A DNA stretch of 56,100 bases, taken from assembly GCA_000442015.1 (NCBI GenBank), contig KE560559.1, forward strand, positions 1 through 56,100, in the 5' to 3' direction. This stretch comes from Rozella allomycis CSF55 (taxonomy: Eukaryota; Rozellomycota). Made by a program: the position numbers and the translations under genes. The notes beneath the pieces are model-generated. The model saw only the letters and a program-made list of their open reading frames with translations. It had not been told where the DNA came from and ran no database searches. The stretch's first letter is position 1. The number at the start of each line of letters is the position of its first letter. Positions 1 through 12,621 of this stretch are shown in pieces.

Positions 1-120
1 GTCTTTTAAACTCACCATCCCGCCCATAATTTCCAAAGGCGTGGAAATTACAGCAACCCTGGCTGTAGCGCCTAAATGAATGGCAAATATGTTCACATTT
101 TATTTATTGTTTTGTATTCA
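1..120 (-). other. possible edge of a minus-strand gene
   Basis: Two minus-strand readings stay open to the left edge. One runs through LGATARVAVISTPLEIMGG. The other needs a 25-nt GT...AG intron (about 71-95) that would split an ATG start codon and give MRYSQGCCNFHAFGNYG. I recognise neither. The second fits the intron sizes seen elsewhere, so a first exon of a gene lying mostly outside the window is plausible. Sequence to the left is needed to choose between them. Confidence 0.25.
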
Positions 121-197
121 TTAATGAAATATTAGCCCGATTGGAAGGGGTTAAAAAATAGATGATCGCTATTTTGTTTGTGAAATTTCAGTTTTTA

Positions 198-1126
198 ATG
201 TCCCGATTTCAAGGGCTATCCTTGCAAGAGCTGCAAGACACTATTGATCTGTCAGACATATCGATTATAAATCATTTAAAAGAAGCTAATTCCGTTGATT
301 GCAGGAAAAGACAGCCTAAATCCATTAAACGCCAAGAACTTCTCATGGATTAGTAACTTTTGCTTAATATAAATAACAATTAATAGTAAGAGCCTTTCTT
401 TCCAAGAATATCAAAAGTTTTTGGACAGTTTATATGTTGTTCCTACGATAAATGACGCGTTTAGTAATATCACATTATTTGTATAAAGTATAGCATGGTT
501 CGGTGTGTTATTTATTCACGAAGGGTTATATAAAGGTGCAATTGTTAGATTCAAGCTAATATTTGATGCCAATAACTATCCAGAAGCAGCGCCACGCTTG
601 TGCATATTATCCAATTTACCACATCCTCTAGTTTTTGAATCTGGGAATTTTAATATGCACGAGCTTCTTAAAGAATGGAATGGTGAAAAGCATAGTGCGT
701 TTCACTTTTTGTATCTTTTTAAAGAATCATTTTCTTTCAAAATTTTGGACAGTTTGAGTGATGCGGACTGTCCAAACAAAATTTACTTTAATGCGTACTA
801 AATTTATCGATTCACAAATAGATACAAAAATGACAAAGAAAATTTTGCAGAGACTATCAAGAAATGGATAATTGAGGAGTTTAAGAACGAGGATTTGTTT
901 GCTCCAACGCCCTCTAATAATCCCTTATACTTTACAAATTTATCAGCGGATAAAATTGAAACAATAAAGAATCAAATGTTAAACGTTGAAGTAAACTTCA
1001 TGTTTCTTTGAAATTTAGGCCATTTGTTTTGATCCTGCCCAATCCATTGATTCCAAGTCTTCACTTAGACAATCTTTATCAATGTCAGTTTTAAGTGACC
1101 TTGGGCGAGTGTTATTTTCTACATAA
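198..1126 (+). CDS. AKTIP/FTS-like inactive ubiquitin-conjugating (UEV) protein
   Basis: I join exons across short introns near 351-386, 465-497, 796-825 and 990-1018. The joined core reads WFGVLFIHEGLYKGAIVRF, then NYPEAAP and HPLVFESG. This is the AKTIP (FTS) version of the UBC fold. No cysteine stands at the usual E2 active-site position after the HP motif, so it should be a non-catalytic E2 variant. AKTIP in animals is part of the FTS-Hook-FHIP complex that links endosomes to dynein and to HOPS. The start is either 198 (MSRFQG) or an in-frame ATG at 162. I prefer 198 because the longer leader is hydrophobic and unlike the family. The C-terminal exon, ending near FST, is less certain. Confidence 0.8.
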
Positions 1127-1182
1127 ATATATTTGTGTTTTCATTTATTGTTTGTTTTCGTTTTCTTTGTTTTGTTTGAGCA

Positions 1183-3015
<1,833 letters not shown>

Positions 3016-3325
3016 GGAGAAAGGTTCTAAATCTATTGTGGAACAATTTTATGTATCCAAAGGAATAAAGATGAAACTTTTTAATTTTTAGTTTAATCCT
3101 TCCACTTAAACACAGGATTTCTTTTTAATAAGTTAAAGAATTTATTTATAATAATCTTTCAAATCAGCCAACGCGAAGGAATAAGCCTTGAGAATCTCAA
3201 TTTCTTCCCTACTAGGTTTCCTAAGGTTTAAACTGTCATAAAAAATTAATGATTAAATATACTGATAGACTATTTTCTGTTAAATGAATATTATAAAGGA
3301 TTAAGTTTACAAAATTTAAAGAAAT
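3016..3325. other. intergenic stretch with a short minus-strand coding-like tail
   Basis: No complete gene is seen. On the minus strand, about 3237 down to a stop at 3142-3144 reads LRKPSREEIEILKAYSFALA followed by DLKDYYK. Its composition is protein-like, but there is no in-frame ATG, so it would have to be the last exon of a small spliced gene. The rest is AT-rich spacer. Confidence 0.3.
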
Positions 3326-3529
3326 ATGTTTTTCTTCGTTGGTGGCATTTCTTCAAAGACAAGAATATTAAGAAAGAATGTTTCCTGTCCAGCATGTGAT
3401 AATCCGAACGCTGTAGTTAAGAGATTGGATAGCGTACTTTCTGCCTTTTTTCTTCCCTTATGGACTATAAGAAAGGGTGAAGAATTCATTGAATGTACAC
3501 ATTGTGGATGTCTTACGCGTAAAAAATAA
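3326..3529 (+). CDS. small zinc-ribbon protein (67 aa)
   Basis: A short intronless gene. The sequence starts MFFFVGGIS and has two CxxC knuckles, SCPACDN near residue 21 and CTHCGC near residue 58, separated by about 36 residues. The layout, with a FF(x)GG start, a first knuckle, a hydrophobic FFLPLW segment and a second knuckle, matches the small eukaryotic zinc-ribbon family I know as zinc_ribbon_15. The molecular role of that family is not established. The 287-nt spacer that follows, up to 3816, shows nothing I can name. Confidence 0.75.
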   Translation: MFFFVGGISSKTRILRKNVSCPACDNPNAVVKRLDSVLSAFFLPLWTIRKGEEFIECTHCGCLTRKK

Positions 3530-3816
3530 CTCCTTGAATTGATGTGGTCATTAAACGATATTTATCATTGGCTTTAATGTATGAAATTGGTAATTCAAAG
3601 TTCTATAAGTATATTATTCCTTTTCTTAATTATAATTTATGACACCATAATGCCCTGATCTTTATTCAACAATTAGCTTTCGCGTAAACAATCATTTATG
3701 ATTTTATTTCGTTACAACTTATTATTTGTATTTATCTTTAATATTTGATATCATATTATCTCGTTGTACTTACACTTAGAGTTTAAAAATAGCAACTCCT
3801 ACCTCCCCTGTTTCGT

Positions 3817-6518
3817 ATGCTCTACTTCATTCTCATTCTCTTATTCACTATCCATATACACGCAAAGTAACCAATTTCTCTATTGTTAATTTTAGTACAT
3901 TTAATCCAGGTACTGACCATAACGGGGCGTACTCTATTCCTGTTTCAGACGGATTTTGTGAATCATGGCAAATTCGAAAGAACGGAATGTGTTTCGAAAA
4001 AGGCTCCCGTCCTTTTGTAGTTGTCCAATCCAAATTCATGGAGGATTATGTTGGTCCAAGTTCGAGTACAGACTCCCTGTTCGTTTTCAAGACTCTTTTG
4101 ACCTTTTACAGCGGAAGCACATACTCGCAAACTTATCCTTTATCAAATCAAACAGTTTATCTTAAATGTATGGATTTTAATTTGAAAAACGTGTTGGTTA
4201 CTGACTTGAATGGAAACTTGGTGTCAAAGAATGTGCCATTATCAACGTCATTAACAGATGATAAGTATTTGTTATTAAAAACGGATTCTCTTGGTAGATT
4301 GAGCGTATCAATACCCGCAGTTCAGCTGGTGAACGGAAAACAAAAATTAGCGCATACACTTCTTTTCTTTCGCACAGACTTTATGAACATGAATGAAAAT
4401 ATAATGATAACTCCGGATCTGCCTTTATTACACTCTATGGCAAAGGTTAAGTCCGGAAAAGACCTTTTGAAATCCAAAGATGGGAGGACTTTGGTAAATT
4501 CAAGTGTGACAGAACAAGATGCCGAGTTTCTTGCCAGTATCTTGAAAAAGTTGGTAGGATCTATGATCAATTCTTCTCTTAAATTTCGGAAGCTTGATGG
4601 ACACTCTGTCATTTTGAGACCAGAGAGAACCAAATTTAGTGGGGGCACATTAAGCTCAAAGTATATTTTTTCTGAAGTTCAAGTGCCTAATTCACTGCCG
4701 GCAGTTACTCTGAGGGATGTTGTTAAGGTTGAAAGGCAACTTCCGGATGACATTGAAAATTCATTGGAAGGTATGTTCAAGAGTAAAGATAAGGACGAAT
4801 TGTGGAATGAATATAAAGCTATTCAATCGAGCATTGTTATCAAAAGAAAAGACGAAACAAATCCTCTAGTAATAATTGCCAAAGCAGCAGGTTCAATTGT
4901 TACTGAGACGGTCGATAATGTGGTACATGCAAGTGGAGTTATCATTAAGAAATTTTTGAGGACTATTGAGGATGCATACCAGCTAATTGTAAATATATTT
5001 GAAAAGTTTTCTATATTCGCGCGAGATCTAGCGAAATTCTTTGCAGCTTTATTCCGATGGGATGAAATAGTCAGAACAGCAGTTTTTCTTGAATCACATT
5101 TTCACAAAACGATAGGATATTTAAAATCTAACATTGCACGACGAAGTGAGGTTATAACCAGTACAATGATAAAGTTCATTGATTCTGTAGAAGACACCAT
5201 TAACAATGCAACTGAAATATTTCAGAACATGGGGGCTAATAAAATAGGAAGTTTCCATAATTCTTCAAACGCACCTAACGGGCCGAAAGGACCAGAAAGT
5301 ATAGTTGACATCCAAATTTCACGCATGATATCGTTTGTTGGAAATCATGCATCATATAAAGCTACCGATGAAGATGTGATTAAAGCATCTGATGAAATGG
5401 ATTCATTAAACAAAGTAGTTACAAGTTTTAGTTCCAAAGTGATGAATTTTACAGAAAGCGCGGGTTTGCAAAAGTTAATCAGCCTGGAGACTCAAAAAAT
5501 CAGTTATGAATTAGGGAAGGGATTGACAAATGCGAAGTGGTCAGAAATTTTTGTTCATATAGGAAACATTATGAAGCATTCAGGAAGGTATGTAGTTATC
5601 AAAGGGATCGAACTAATTTTAACCATTTTTGATACAATATTGCGAATATTTGGCAATATATTGCAAAAAAGGATTAATATTCCATTTGTAACGCAGATCT
5701 ATGAGTCCATAGTCATGAAAGGAGAGAGTAAGCTATCAGTTCTTTCTCTTGTTTGTCTTTTATCATCGATACCCCCATCGGTTTTATATCGACTGAATTT
5801 TGATGAACCCTTGTTTACCAAAAACGAATTGGATTTATTTGTAGCTACTGTTAATCCATCAAAATACCTTCTTGTCTGGGAAACTGCTGTAAACAAGAGT
5901 TTACCGGGTGTAAGAAAAACAACACCGCGAATGATGAGAAACAGACTATCTTATGCATTAGGTGGCGCATTCTTCTTTAACTCGTTAGTTGGAGGTATTA
6001 ATGGAATCGTGCTGTCAGCTTTCCCCTTTTTGTATTTCCTGCAAACGCCATTTCATTTCATTAAGCTCTTGTCTTCTTTTCCATATTCATGGTTTTATTC
6101 GGAGAATTCTAAAGCAGAAGTTGATTTGTTTAATTTCAAGTTTCTTGCGTGGTTATGGGAATGGATGCCATTTTTGATAGGATTCTCGAACGTTCATGGG
6201 TTCATAGGGTTCACAATGTTTAATTTTGTTACTGTTGTTGCCACTACACTTCCATCTATATGTTTTATTTTGGGTCTTTATATATTTCAAGATCGATTCT
6301 TGACGGAGACTCAAAACTCTGCTGACAGGACAGACATTGTTTTGAAAACCATTGCTAACTTGATGCTTCAAATACCGTCTATACTTAGTCTATTTCAAAG
6401 TGCTTGGGCTTTTCCGTGGATTAATGTGTTGATCAGTTCACTTCCACTTTTGTCATCAGGAATACATTTTACTCGCTTGGAATTAGCCATGAAACTAAAT
6501 GCAACCTTTTTTGTATAG
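3817..6518 (+). CDS. large secreted or membrane protein of unknown function
   Basis: Exon 1 (from ATG 3817) encodes the signal peptide MLYFILILLFTIHIHA. It joins through a 29-nt intron (about 3864-3892) to a continuous frame, about 890 aa in total. The N-terminal region has several cysteines (SDGFCESW, KNGMCFEKG) and looks extracellular. The middle (about residues 280-560) is long and helical with amphipathic stretches. The last 250 residues hold several strongly hydrophobic segments, for example LSLVCLLSSIPPSVL, FLYFLQTPFHFIKLL and FNFVTVVATTLPSICFILGL. I see no catalytic motif and do not recognise the family. Spliced topology suggests a secretory-pathway protein with a lumenal N terminus and a multi-pass C terminus. 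Confidence 0.75.
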
Positions 6519-6590
6519 GTAGAATATATAATAAACAAACAGATTTATTTTTTTCACGTTTTATACTTAATTGGAAACCTACCCTGGACA

Positions 6591-6943
6591 ATGAAGAATC
6601 CAATATTGATATTTTCACGATTCTATTCTTCAGTGGCAAGTGAGGCAACGCAATCTAATGCATTGAAGTATTTTGTTAACAGAACATCATATGGCAAATG
6701 TTTACCAGTATACAGCTTTTTTCGAAATGGCCGAACAAAGAAGAGGACTGTAGTGCGTAAAATAGATGGAGACTTGCGGGTAAAATATAGTAATTTAAAT
6801 GATAGGTACTTCGTGATGAATTGAAAGAAAAACTTGATCTTTCGGATGAAGAAATCGTAATACAAGACCGTCGAAGACATATAATAATCAAAGGGATTCG
6901 AGTTAATGAAGTGAAAGATTACTTGTATAATAAAGGATTTTAA
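6591..6943 (+). CDS. IMG2: mitochondrial ribosomal protein mL49 (IMG2 family)
   Basis: Two exons with one 26-nt intron (about 6779-6804) give a protein of about 108 aa. The N terminus is rich in serine, arginine and aromatic residues (IFSRFYSSVASEA), as expected for a mitochondrial presequence. The family core is VNRTSYGKCLPVYSFF followed by an R/K-rich strand (RTKKRTVVRKIDGD), and a C-terminal half reading VIQDRRRHIIIKGIRV with the ending VKDYLYNKGF. These match the mL49 (yeast Img2) family of the mitochondrial large subunit. It ends 23 nt before the convergent VPS41 gene. Confidence 0.85.
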
Positions 6944-6966
6944 GGGTTAAATGATGATGAATTAAT

Positions 6967-9658
6967 TTATTTTTCATTTTCTTTTAAATCGCATCTAAGA
7001 CAATGATAAGGTTTTGACTGATGAGAAGATACACAATGCTGGTGATAAAAATGCTTGCAGATGAATAGAATGACATCTTCGTCAGAACATAGAATATTTT
7101 GGTGACAAATTTCACATTCATTACAACCTAAATAAATAATGTGCAACAATATACTTGAAACATGAATACCACGCCTTTGATCAAACGCAAGTCTGCGCAT
7201 TAGAGCTAGATAATCATTCAAGAAAATATTGTAGCAACCTTCTTGCAAGGAAAGCGAAATTTAGCGAGAAATGATTTCTTACTTGAAGACGATAATCGCT
7301 GAGAATTGAAAGCAAAGATTCTTTCAAATCTAAAATGTTCATCCCAGAAGGGATTTTTAAAACGACATTTTTTGCTTCTAATTTCCCGCCCAGATTGTGT
7401 AAAAGGGAGACGATAAATTCTGGTTTGTCTACCGAGTAGTTCACTAGATCTTCCCAAAGTTGATCATCTTCTTGTTCTTTGGCGAAATCTATTGCTGCCT
7501 GTGGATCTTTAATCTTTTCAATAATCAATTTCAATGCTTCCCTAAAATTCCCCATACGTCCAAGAAGGAAAATCATTTCTTCAGTTAAATCCAAAGACTT
7601 ACAAAGAGAAAAGGCCTTCTCTATTGAATAATAATTACTTGTGCGTAAAAACTGGATAATCTTTGGCCTATCTAGCTCACAATACAATTCCAATTGTAAA
7701 TCATGATATTTAAGTGCCACAGTAGAATCTTTCCAATAAATCTCATCTAAAAACTTTAAAAGACAATCTTTGTGTGTTTCTAAGCATTTAACAATTTTAT
7801 CAACCTGCATTACTGACCCTGGTCTAAAATTACTGAGAATTTTTCGTAATAATGAATAAGAAAATCTAAACCCATAGAGTTTTCAAACAAAAGTAATAAA
7901 TTTATATTATTTTCTATACAATCAAATAAATCGAATTGAAGAACAATTTTGAATACATCTGGATCCCTCAGCTTCAAATAACAAATTATTGCTTGTTCGT
8001 GCTGTCCATTAAGCGTTAACCTAAAATCAATTGAACTTATTTTTACAATTTGGCTAACGCAGTCAAAAGAATTTTATTATCTTGCTGGAATATCAAAGAT
8101 TCTTCCACTGCATTTATAAGCTCTGAAATGTTGTACAAAATGATTGGCCAAATCTTTATTGCTTCTAAAAACTCACTCTGGTTATTTTTTAAACAATCAT
8201 TCAAAATGGCTTGATAAACAGGAGGAGGCAATCTTGGATTATCCAATGGAATGTATGGCATTAACCAAAAACCATTTTGCCTATCGCAAAACTTTTTGAC
8301 CCAAATTTCCCAAAGTGCAGAATCGTCACTAAATATTACCGGGGTCATTCTAGCAGCTTCACTAAACTGACCTTACAACAGAGATGAAAGGAAAATACCT
8401 AAATCAAATGAATTTTCGAAATATTTTTCTCCTATTTGGATTAAAAGTAATCGATTGGTGTCTTTTTGTTGGTTTTGAGCTTTTATTTCAAGAATTGCTT
8501 TTTCATAAAGGTTATGTTGGCAAAGCCACTCGATGTGATCATCAAAACTTCGCGATGAACCAGAAATTATATCTCTTTCTCCAATAACATAAAATAATTC
8601 CCCTGATTGTAGAAATTCCATTTGATATCGAAAATTGGTTTGTTTGTAACTTGGTAGTAACAATACCTCATTTGAAATCTCATCTCCTTCAAAGTCCATT
8701 AGAATTATTTCTGGTCTTTGAATGTTTTCTTCAGGGGCAATCGACAAAATGCAAATCTTGCTCTGAAACAAACCCAAACCGTATGATTCAAAATCCCCGT
8801 GGAAACTTTTAGTAATTCGTACAATATTTTTCATTTTATTACTAAAATACTTGATTACTTTGATGAAACAAATTTGAATGTTATTCCCGTCGGCTATTAT
8901 CAAATTTCCATCCTTGTCCCATGCAATTTGACTGCATTCACTTGACTCGTCATTGATTACATTAATTCGTCCATTCGATAGATCAAACACTTTAATTTGC
9001 TTTACAAAATTTATATTTTTCTTACTTTGTCGATCCATGCGATAAAATTTTCCCTCCATTTGATCATTCTTACAGGCCCTTGACCATTGTGCAGAATCTT
9101 ATCTTTGTGGCCTAGCCAGCCTGTAATGAAAAACTTTTATCGTTACTCTTTTCATTTAAATACAAGTTTCCGTCAACCCCGCCAAACGCAAATGTCTTTG
9201 AACTAGAATAATTCGGTTCCAAAGAAATAGAAAGCAGAGGACTTCTTGAAAAATATTCATAAACATTGTTAGAATTTAAGGAATAAATGAACGCTTTTCC
9301 TGTTTTTTAAAACGTATAAATTTGTACCATCATCTCCACAAGAGGCTACGAATTCTTGTTTGCCATCAACATCGATACAATTCACTTTTGCAATATGTTT
9401 ATCAAACTTTTTTATTAGGTTCCCATCAAGGTCAAGAATTAAGATAGCTCCTCTGTCTGTCCCACACATTATGTATTTCTCAGACACTTTCAGTGACGTA
9501 AAGCTAGCAGATTTTTCATCCATCAATACTTTAAAACTTCCATCCAGTTTTTTATACTTTATTAATGGTTCATCAAAATCACCCATTTGAGATATGATGG
9601 TCTCTGGGTATTCATTTTCTATATCATGTTTGTTCGGTGAAATTGATTCTTTTTCCAT
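6967..9658 (-). CDS. VPS41: VPS41, HOPS tethering complex subunit
   Basis: A multi-exon gene of about 830 aa. The N terminus is acidic and is followed by WD40-type repeats (ASFTSLKVSEKYIMCGTDRG, VASCGDDG, FAFGGVDGNLYL) and the linker VRMIKWRENFIAWID. The centre has VPS41-specific text such as PYIPLDNPRLPPPVYQAIL and clathrin-heavy-chain-like helical repeats (FLLGRMGNFREALKLIIEKI). The C-terminal RING-like module CEICHQNIL...CKHFYHQHC...CLRC ends at 6967. In other eukaryotes VPS41 joins late endosomes or autophagosomes to the vacuole and binds Rab7/Ypt7. The order of domains and overall size fit the family. Introns near 9065-9125, 9270-9297, 8350-8372, 7811-8042 and 7240 are approximate. Confidence 0.9.
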
Positions 9659-9745
9659 ACAATTGTTATTGTTGGCCGTTTTACGATTTCAGATTTTTCT
9701 AAATGGTTTTAGAAATCATTGATAAACTTATTACAGATGATAAAC

Positions 9746-11415
9746 ATGAAAGATTATATCCTTGGTAAGCAACTTTATTCTGTTGAAAATGGCCTTGGTC
9801 CTTGTCTAAAGTTTTAGAAACTTGTAGAGATTTTCCAAGCGGAGTCACACCTGCTATTTTAGCTTCTGAACTTGATCTAAAAGTAATTAATGTTATAAAA
9901 GATGAATCAAGTGGAAAAAGAATCACAGCTCTTCCGTTGAAGATAAGCCAGTTGAATTTACTATAAGAAAGACGTCCTTTCTTCAAAATACCAAAATTTG
10001 TAAATATTTGGACTTCATAACATAAAGTAATATGGGATTTTGATGAGCAAGACCAGCAAATGCTTGTTCATCAAAGGTTTTGCGCCTTTTGGTTTGAAAA
10101 TAAGGGGTTCTTTCAAAACAAGCGTAAAATACTAATGTTTCCATCAAAATTGCTCAAAAAGAAGAATGTTAATTTGTTTTCACCATCAGAAAACTTAATA
10201 TTCCTCCTCGAGCAATTAGGCGAAATGGATACACAATGGGTACGTTTCGTCTTCAAGCCAATTGAGCTACCGTCATCCGGAAATGCAAACATTATAATCC
10301 AAATTTTGAGTAAATCTAAAGAAGAAAACGTTGACGCTCTGAGAAAGAAAAGAATCATATTTGGACTTTATAACGATAACATCATATTGACGATAAATTT
10401 CTGGAACGATGATATTAAATCCACACATCTTTTCAAGAGAAATGAAACACTTGCTATTTATTCTGCATATTGCACCCTGGATTCAAATGGATCACCGATG
10501 GTCGATGTTACACCAATGAGCACCCTTTTTAAAATCGTAGACAACATAAAAGTTGAAAAATTTGACTCTTTTAACAAAAATATGAAGTATAATCCTGAAA
10601 GAACATTTATTTCGAATATTGAAGATTCAATGTCACATCTCTACCTTTTAGGGCAAATTACCGCGATATCGCCAGACATGCCAGTCATAGAAAACAATGA
10701 AGTCATTCATCGTAGAGTCTTGAGAATAATGGACACCTCAGGTAATATTATCTCTATTGATATTTTTTAGGCCAATGTGATGTAACTGTCTGGAGAAATT
10801 TAGCAAACAAAGTTGTTAACACATGCAACGTTGGTCACCTTGTTTTCCTTAATTCTGTAGAAACCCAAAAGTCCGATAATGGGGTACTTTATATTAATGT
10901 AATAGATTCTCCCAATTCTGCCATATATAATTGTAAGGCAAGTAGATTATGACTCTATTTAGTGTCAAAACTAGACGCTTTCCTGACATCCCCAAGTTTA
11001 AATTCGATCTCAACAAAATTGTCACAAGAAATCTGTAAAGTCCAATTGGCACAGATTAAATTTAAAAGCGTTAATTTAGAGTTGTCTACTGTAATATTTC
11101 GACACGACAATTGTCCACAAATATTTCAGCGCATGGCAAATCAGGAATGTGGGTTTTGCAGAAAAAAATTCATTGTTGCAAATATGAAATCATACTTTAA
11201 CATAAATGTCACCTTCACTTTCATGGGTGATGTGCATTCTGGAATTCTGGAGGATGATCCAGCCAGGGTATACAGATTTTCATTACCAAAATAAGAAAAT
11301 TCTAGATTGTCATCCAGCAGACTTTCATTACGAAACGTTAAAGGAGAAACAAAATGTTGTAGAGGAAAAAGTACTATTTAGAGAATATTTGAGTACTTTA
11401 ATAGTAAAATTTTGA
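9746..11415 (+). CDS. multi-OB-fold protein, RPA1/MEIOB/SHLD2-like
   Basis: I join seven or so exons; the first (9746-9764, MKDYIL) is the least sure because it needs a 47-nt intron. The protein is about 470 aa. Likely OB strands appear in KTSFLQNTKILIWDFDEQDQ, in LYLLGQITAISPDMPV with RVLRIMDTSGQCDVTVWRNL, and in a C-terminal domain with paired cysteines (CPQIF...CGFCRKKF) near FTFMGDVHSGILEDDPARK. A D-x-SG...V-x-W strand followed by a cysteine-bearing OB domain is the RPA70-type pattern, also used by MEIOB and SHLD2. It is too divergent for me to choose. I infer single-stranded DNA binding. It starts 87 nt from the divergent VPS41 start. Confidence 0.6.
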
Positions 11416-11566
11416 AAAAAGTTGATAAAGGTGAATCCATCGAATTTACAGTCTTTTATCATTTCAAATATAAACTAATAAATCATGCATAAAATACTAT
11501 AAGTTTTAAACTGTTTTTGATTGGCACGAGAATCAATTTAACTCAGCCACTACCCTTTCGATTCAC

Positions 11567-12592
11567 ATGACGAAAGACGCGACGCTGGACGTATTTTCTG
11601 CGTTTGGGGGTAGTAAGCGGATGCAATCAAGGTTCATGAATACCGCTTTGAATCAGGACGATTTTAGTAATCACTTTGACGATTTGAGCATTGGGGACCA
11701 GGCGCCTCAAATTTCATCACCGGACAAGCTTGAAACAATAACGAATACTATACGAACCTTGTCTGGAAAGAATGACATTATCGAGAAACGTCTCTTCGCC
11801 GTTGAGTTTAAGGGGTGTCAAATGGAACAATCTATGGCATCGATCGCAAATGACTCAATTTCAAATTACAAAGAACTTGCAAATACATTTAGCAACTCAA
11901 TTGAATCTATGAAGGCTGCGATATTAACAGAAATCAAGAATCAAAATGAGACAATTTCAAATGCTCTCAACGCTTGCGTACATGAATTACAATTAATTCG
12001 ACAGACTTTGGATAACAAAAAGATAATCGAGTCACGTGAAATCAAAGTTGTTGAAGAGGAATCATCAGTGGAAGGAGAAGACGAAAAGAAAAAGAGTAAT
12101 CGCAAGTTAAATAGCGAAACTGGAAGCTTTATTACAATTTACTTCGATGTCGGTGTTTACGTCCCTTATAGCGCGCTTAGAAAACAATTGAGACGCCACG
12201 GTGTTCAATCGTCCCTCATTCTCAATATGTATTACAGGAAGGGAGGAATCGTTGAAATCGTAACTTACAAGACATCTTCTGATGAATTGGAAAATGATCT
12301 TGATCGTATCTCAACTTGGAGCAGAGTAGATGATTATGACCCGGTTCTCGGATGCATGGATGCCAAAGACGTTAAAAAATCTGATCTTCAGTCAAGAGAA
12401 GTAAAATCTTTGATCTGTTCTTATTTTACTACTGTTCATGCGGCTATACTTACGTCAAACGGAAGCGAAACATTGAAGAGCTATTATAAATCTAAAGCAT
12501 TTGAGATTTGCGATGATTTCTTAAAGGGGACTTGCGTTTCTTCCTCTGGGTTGGATCTTGAAGCTCTTTGGCAATCTTCTAGCCAGAATTAA
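11567..12592 (+). CDS. orphan coiled-coil protein, 341 aa, single exon
   Basis: An intronless frame. Residues 50-160 form a predicted coiled coil (DKLETITNTIRTLSGKNDII onward). A charged linker (VEEESSVEGEDEKKKSNRK) leads to a C-terminal domain, from about residue 190, that includes RKQLRRHGVQSSLILNMYY and GGIVEIVTY. That pattern, a short helix with RRHGV followed by a strand with GG.VE, recalls proteins encoded next to reverse transcriptases or in gag-like frames in some fungal genomes. This is only a resemblance by eye. No zinc knuckle or reverse transcriptase is nearby. Lack of introns in an intron-rich region is notable. Confidence 0.6.
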   Translation: MTKDATLDVFSAFGGSKRMQSRFMNTALNQDDFSNHFDDLSIGDQAPQISSPDKLETITNTIRTLSGKNDIIEKRLFAVEFKGCQMEQSMASIANDSISNYKELANTFSNSIESMKAAILTEIKNQNETISNALNACVHELQLIRQTLDNKKIIESREIKVVEEESSVEGEDEKKKSNRKLNSETGSFITIYFDVGVYVPYSALRKQLRRHGVQSSLILNMYYRKGGIVEIVTYKTSSDELENDLDRISTWSRVDDYDPVLGCMDAKDVKKSDLQSREVKSLICSYFTTVHAAILTSNGSETLKSYYKSKAFEICDDFLKGTCVSSSGLDLEALWQSSSQN

Positions 12593-12621
12593 ATAAATGT
12601 CAATAATTACGAAATTTTCTA

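Noticed and set aside
9699-9986. Minus-strand 95-aa open frame
   Set aside because: It overlaps the plus-strand OB-fold gene 5' exons, which splice into a consistent frame; it lacks a homologue.
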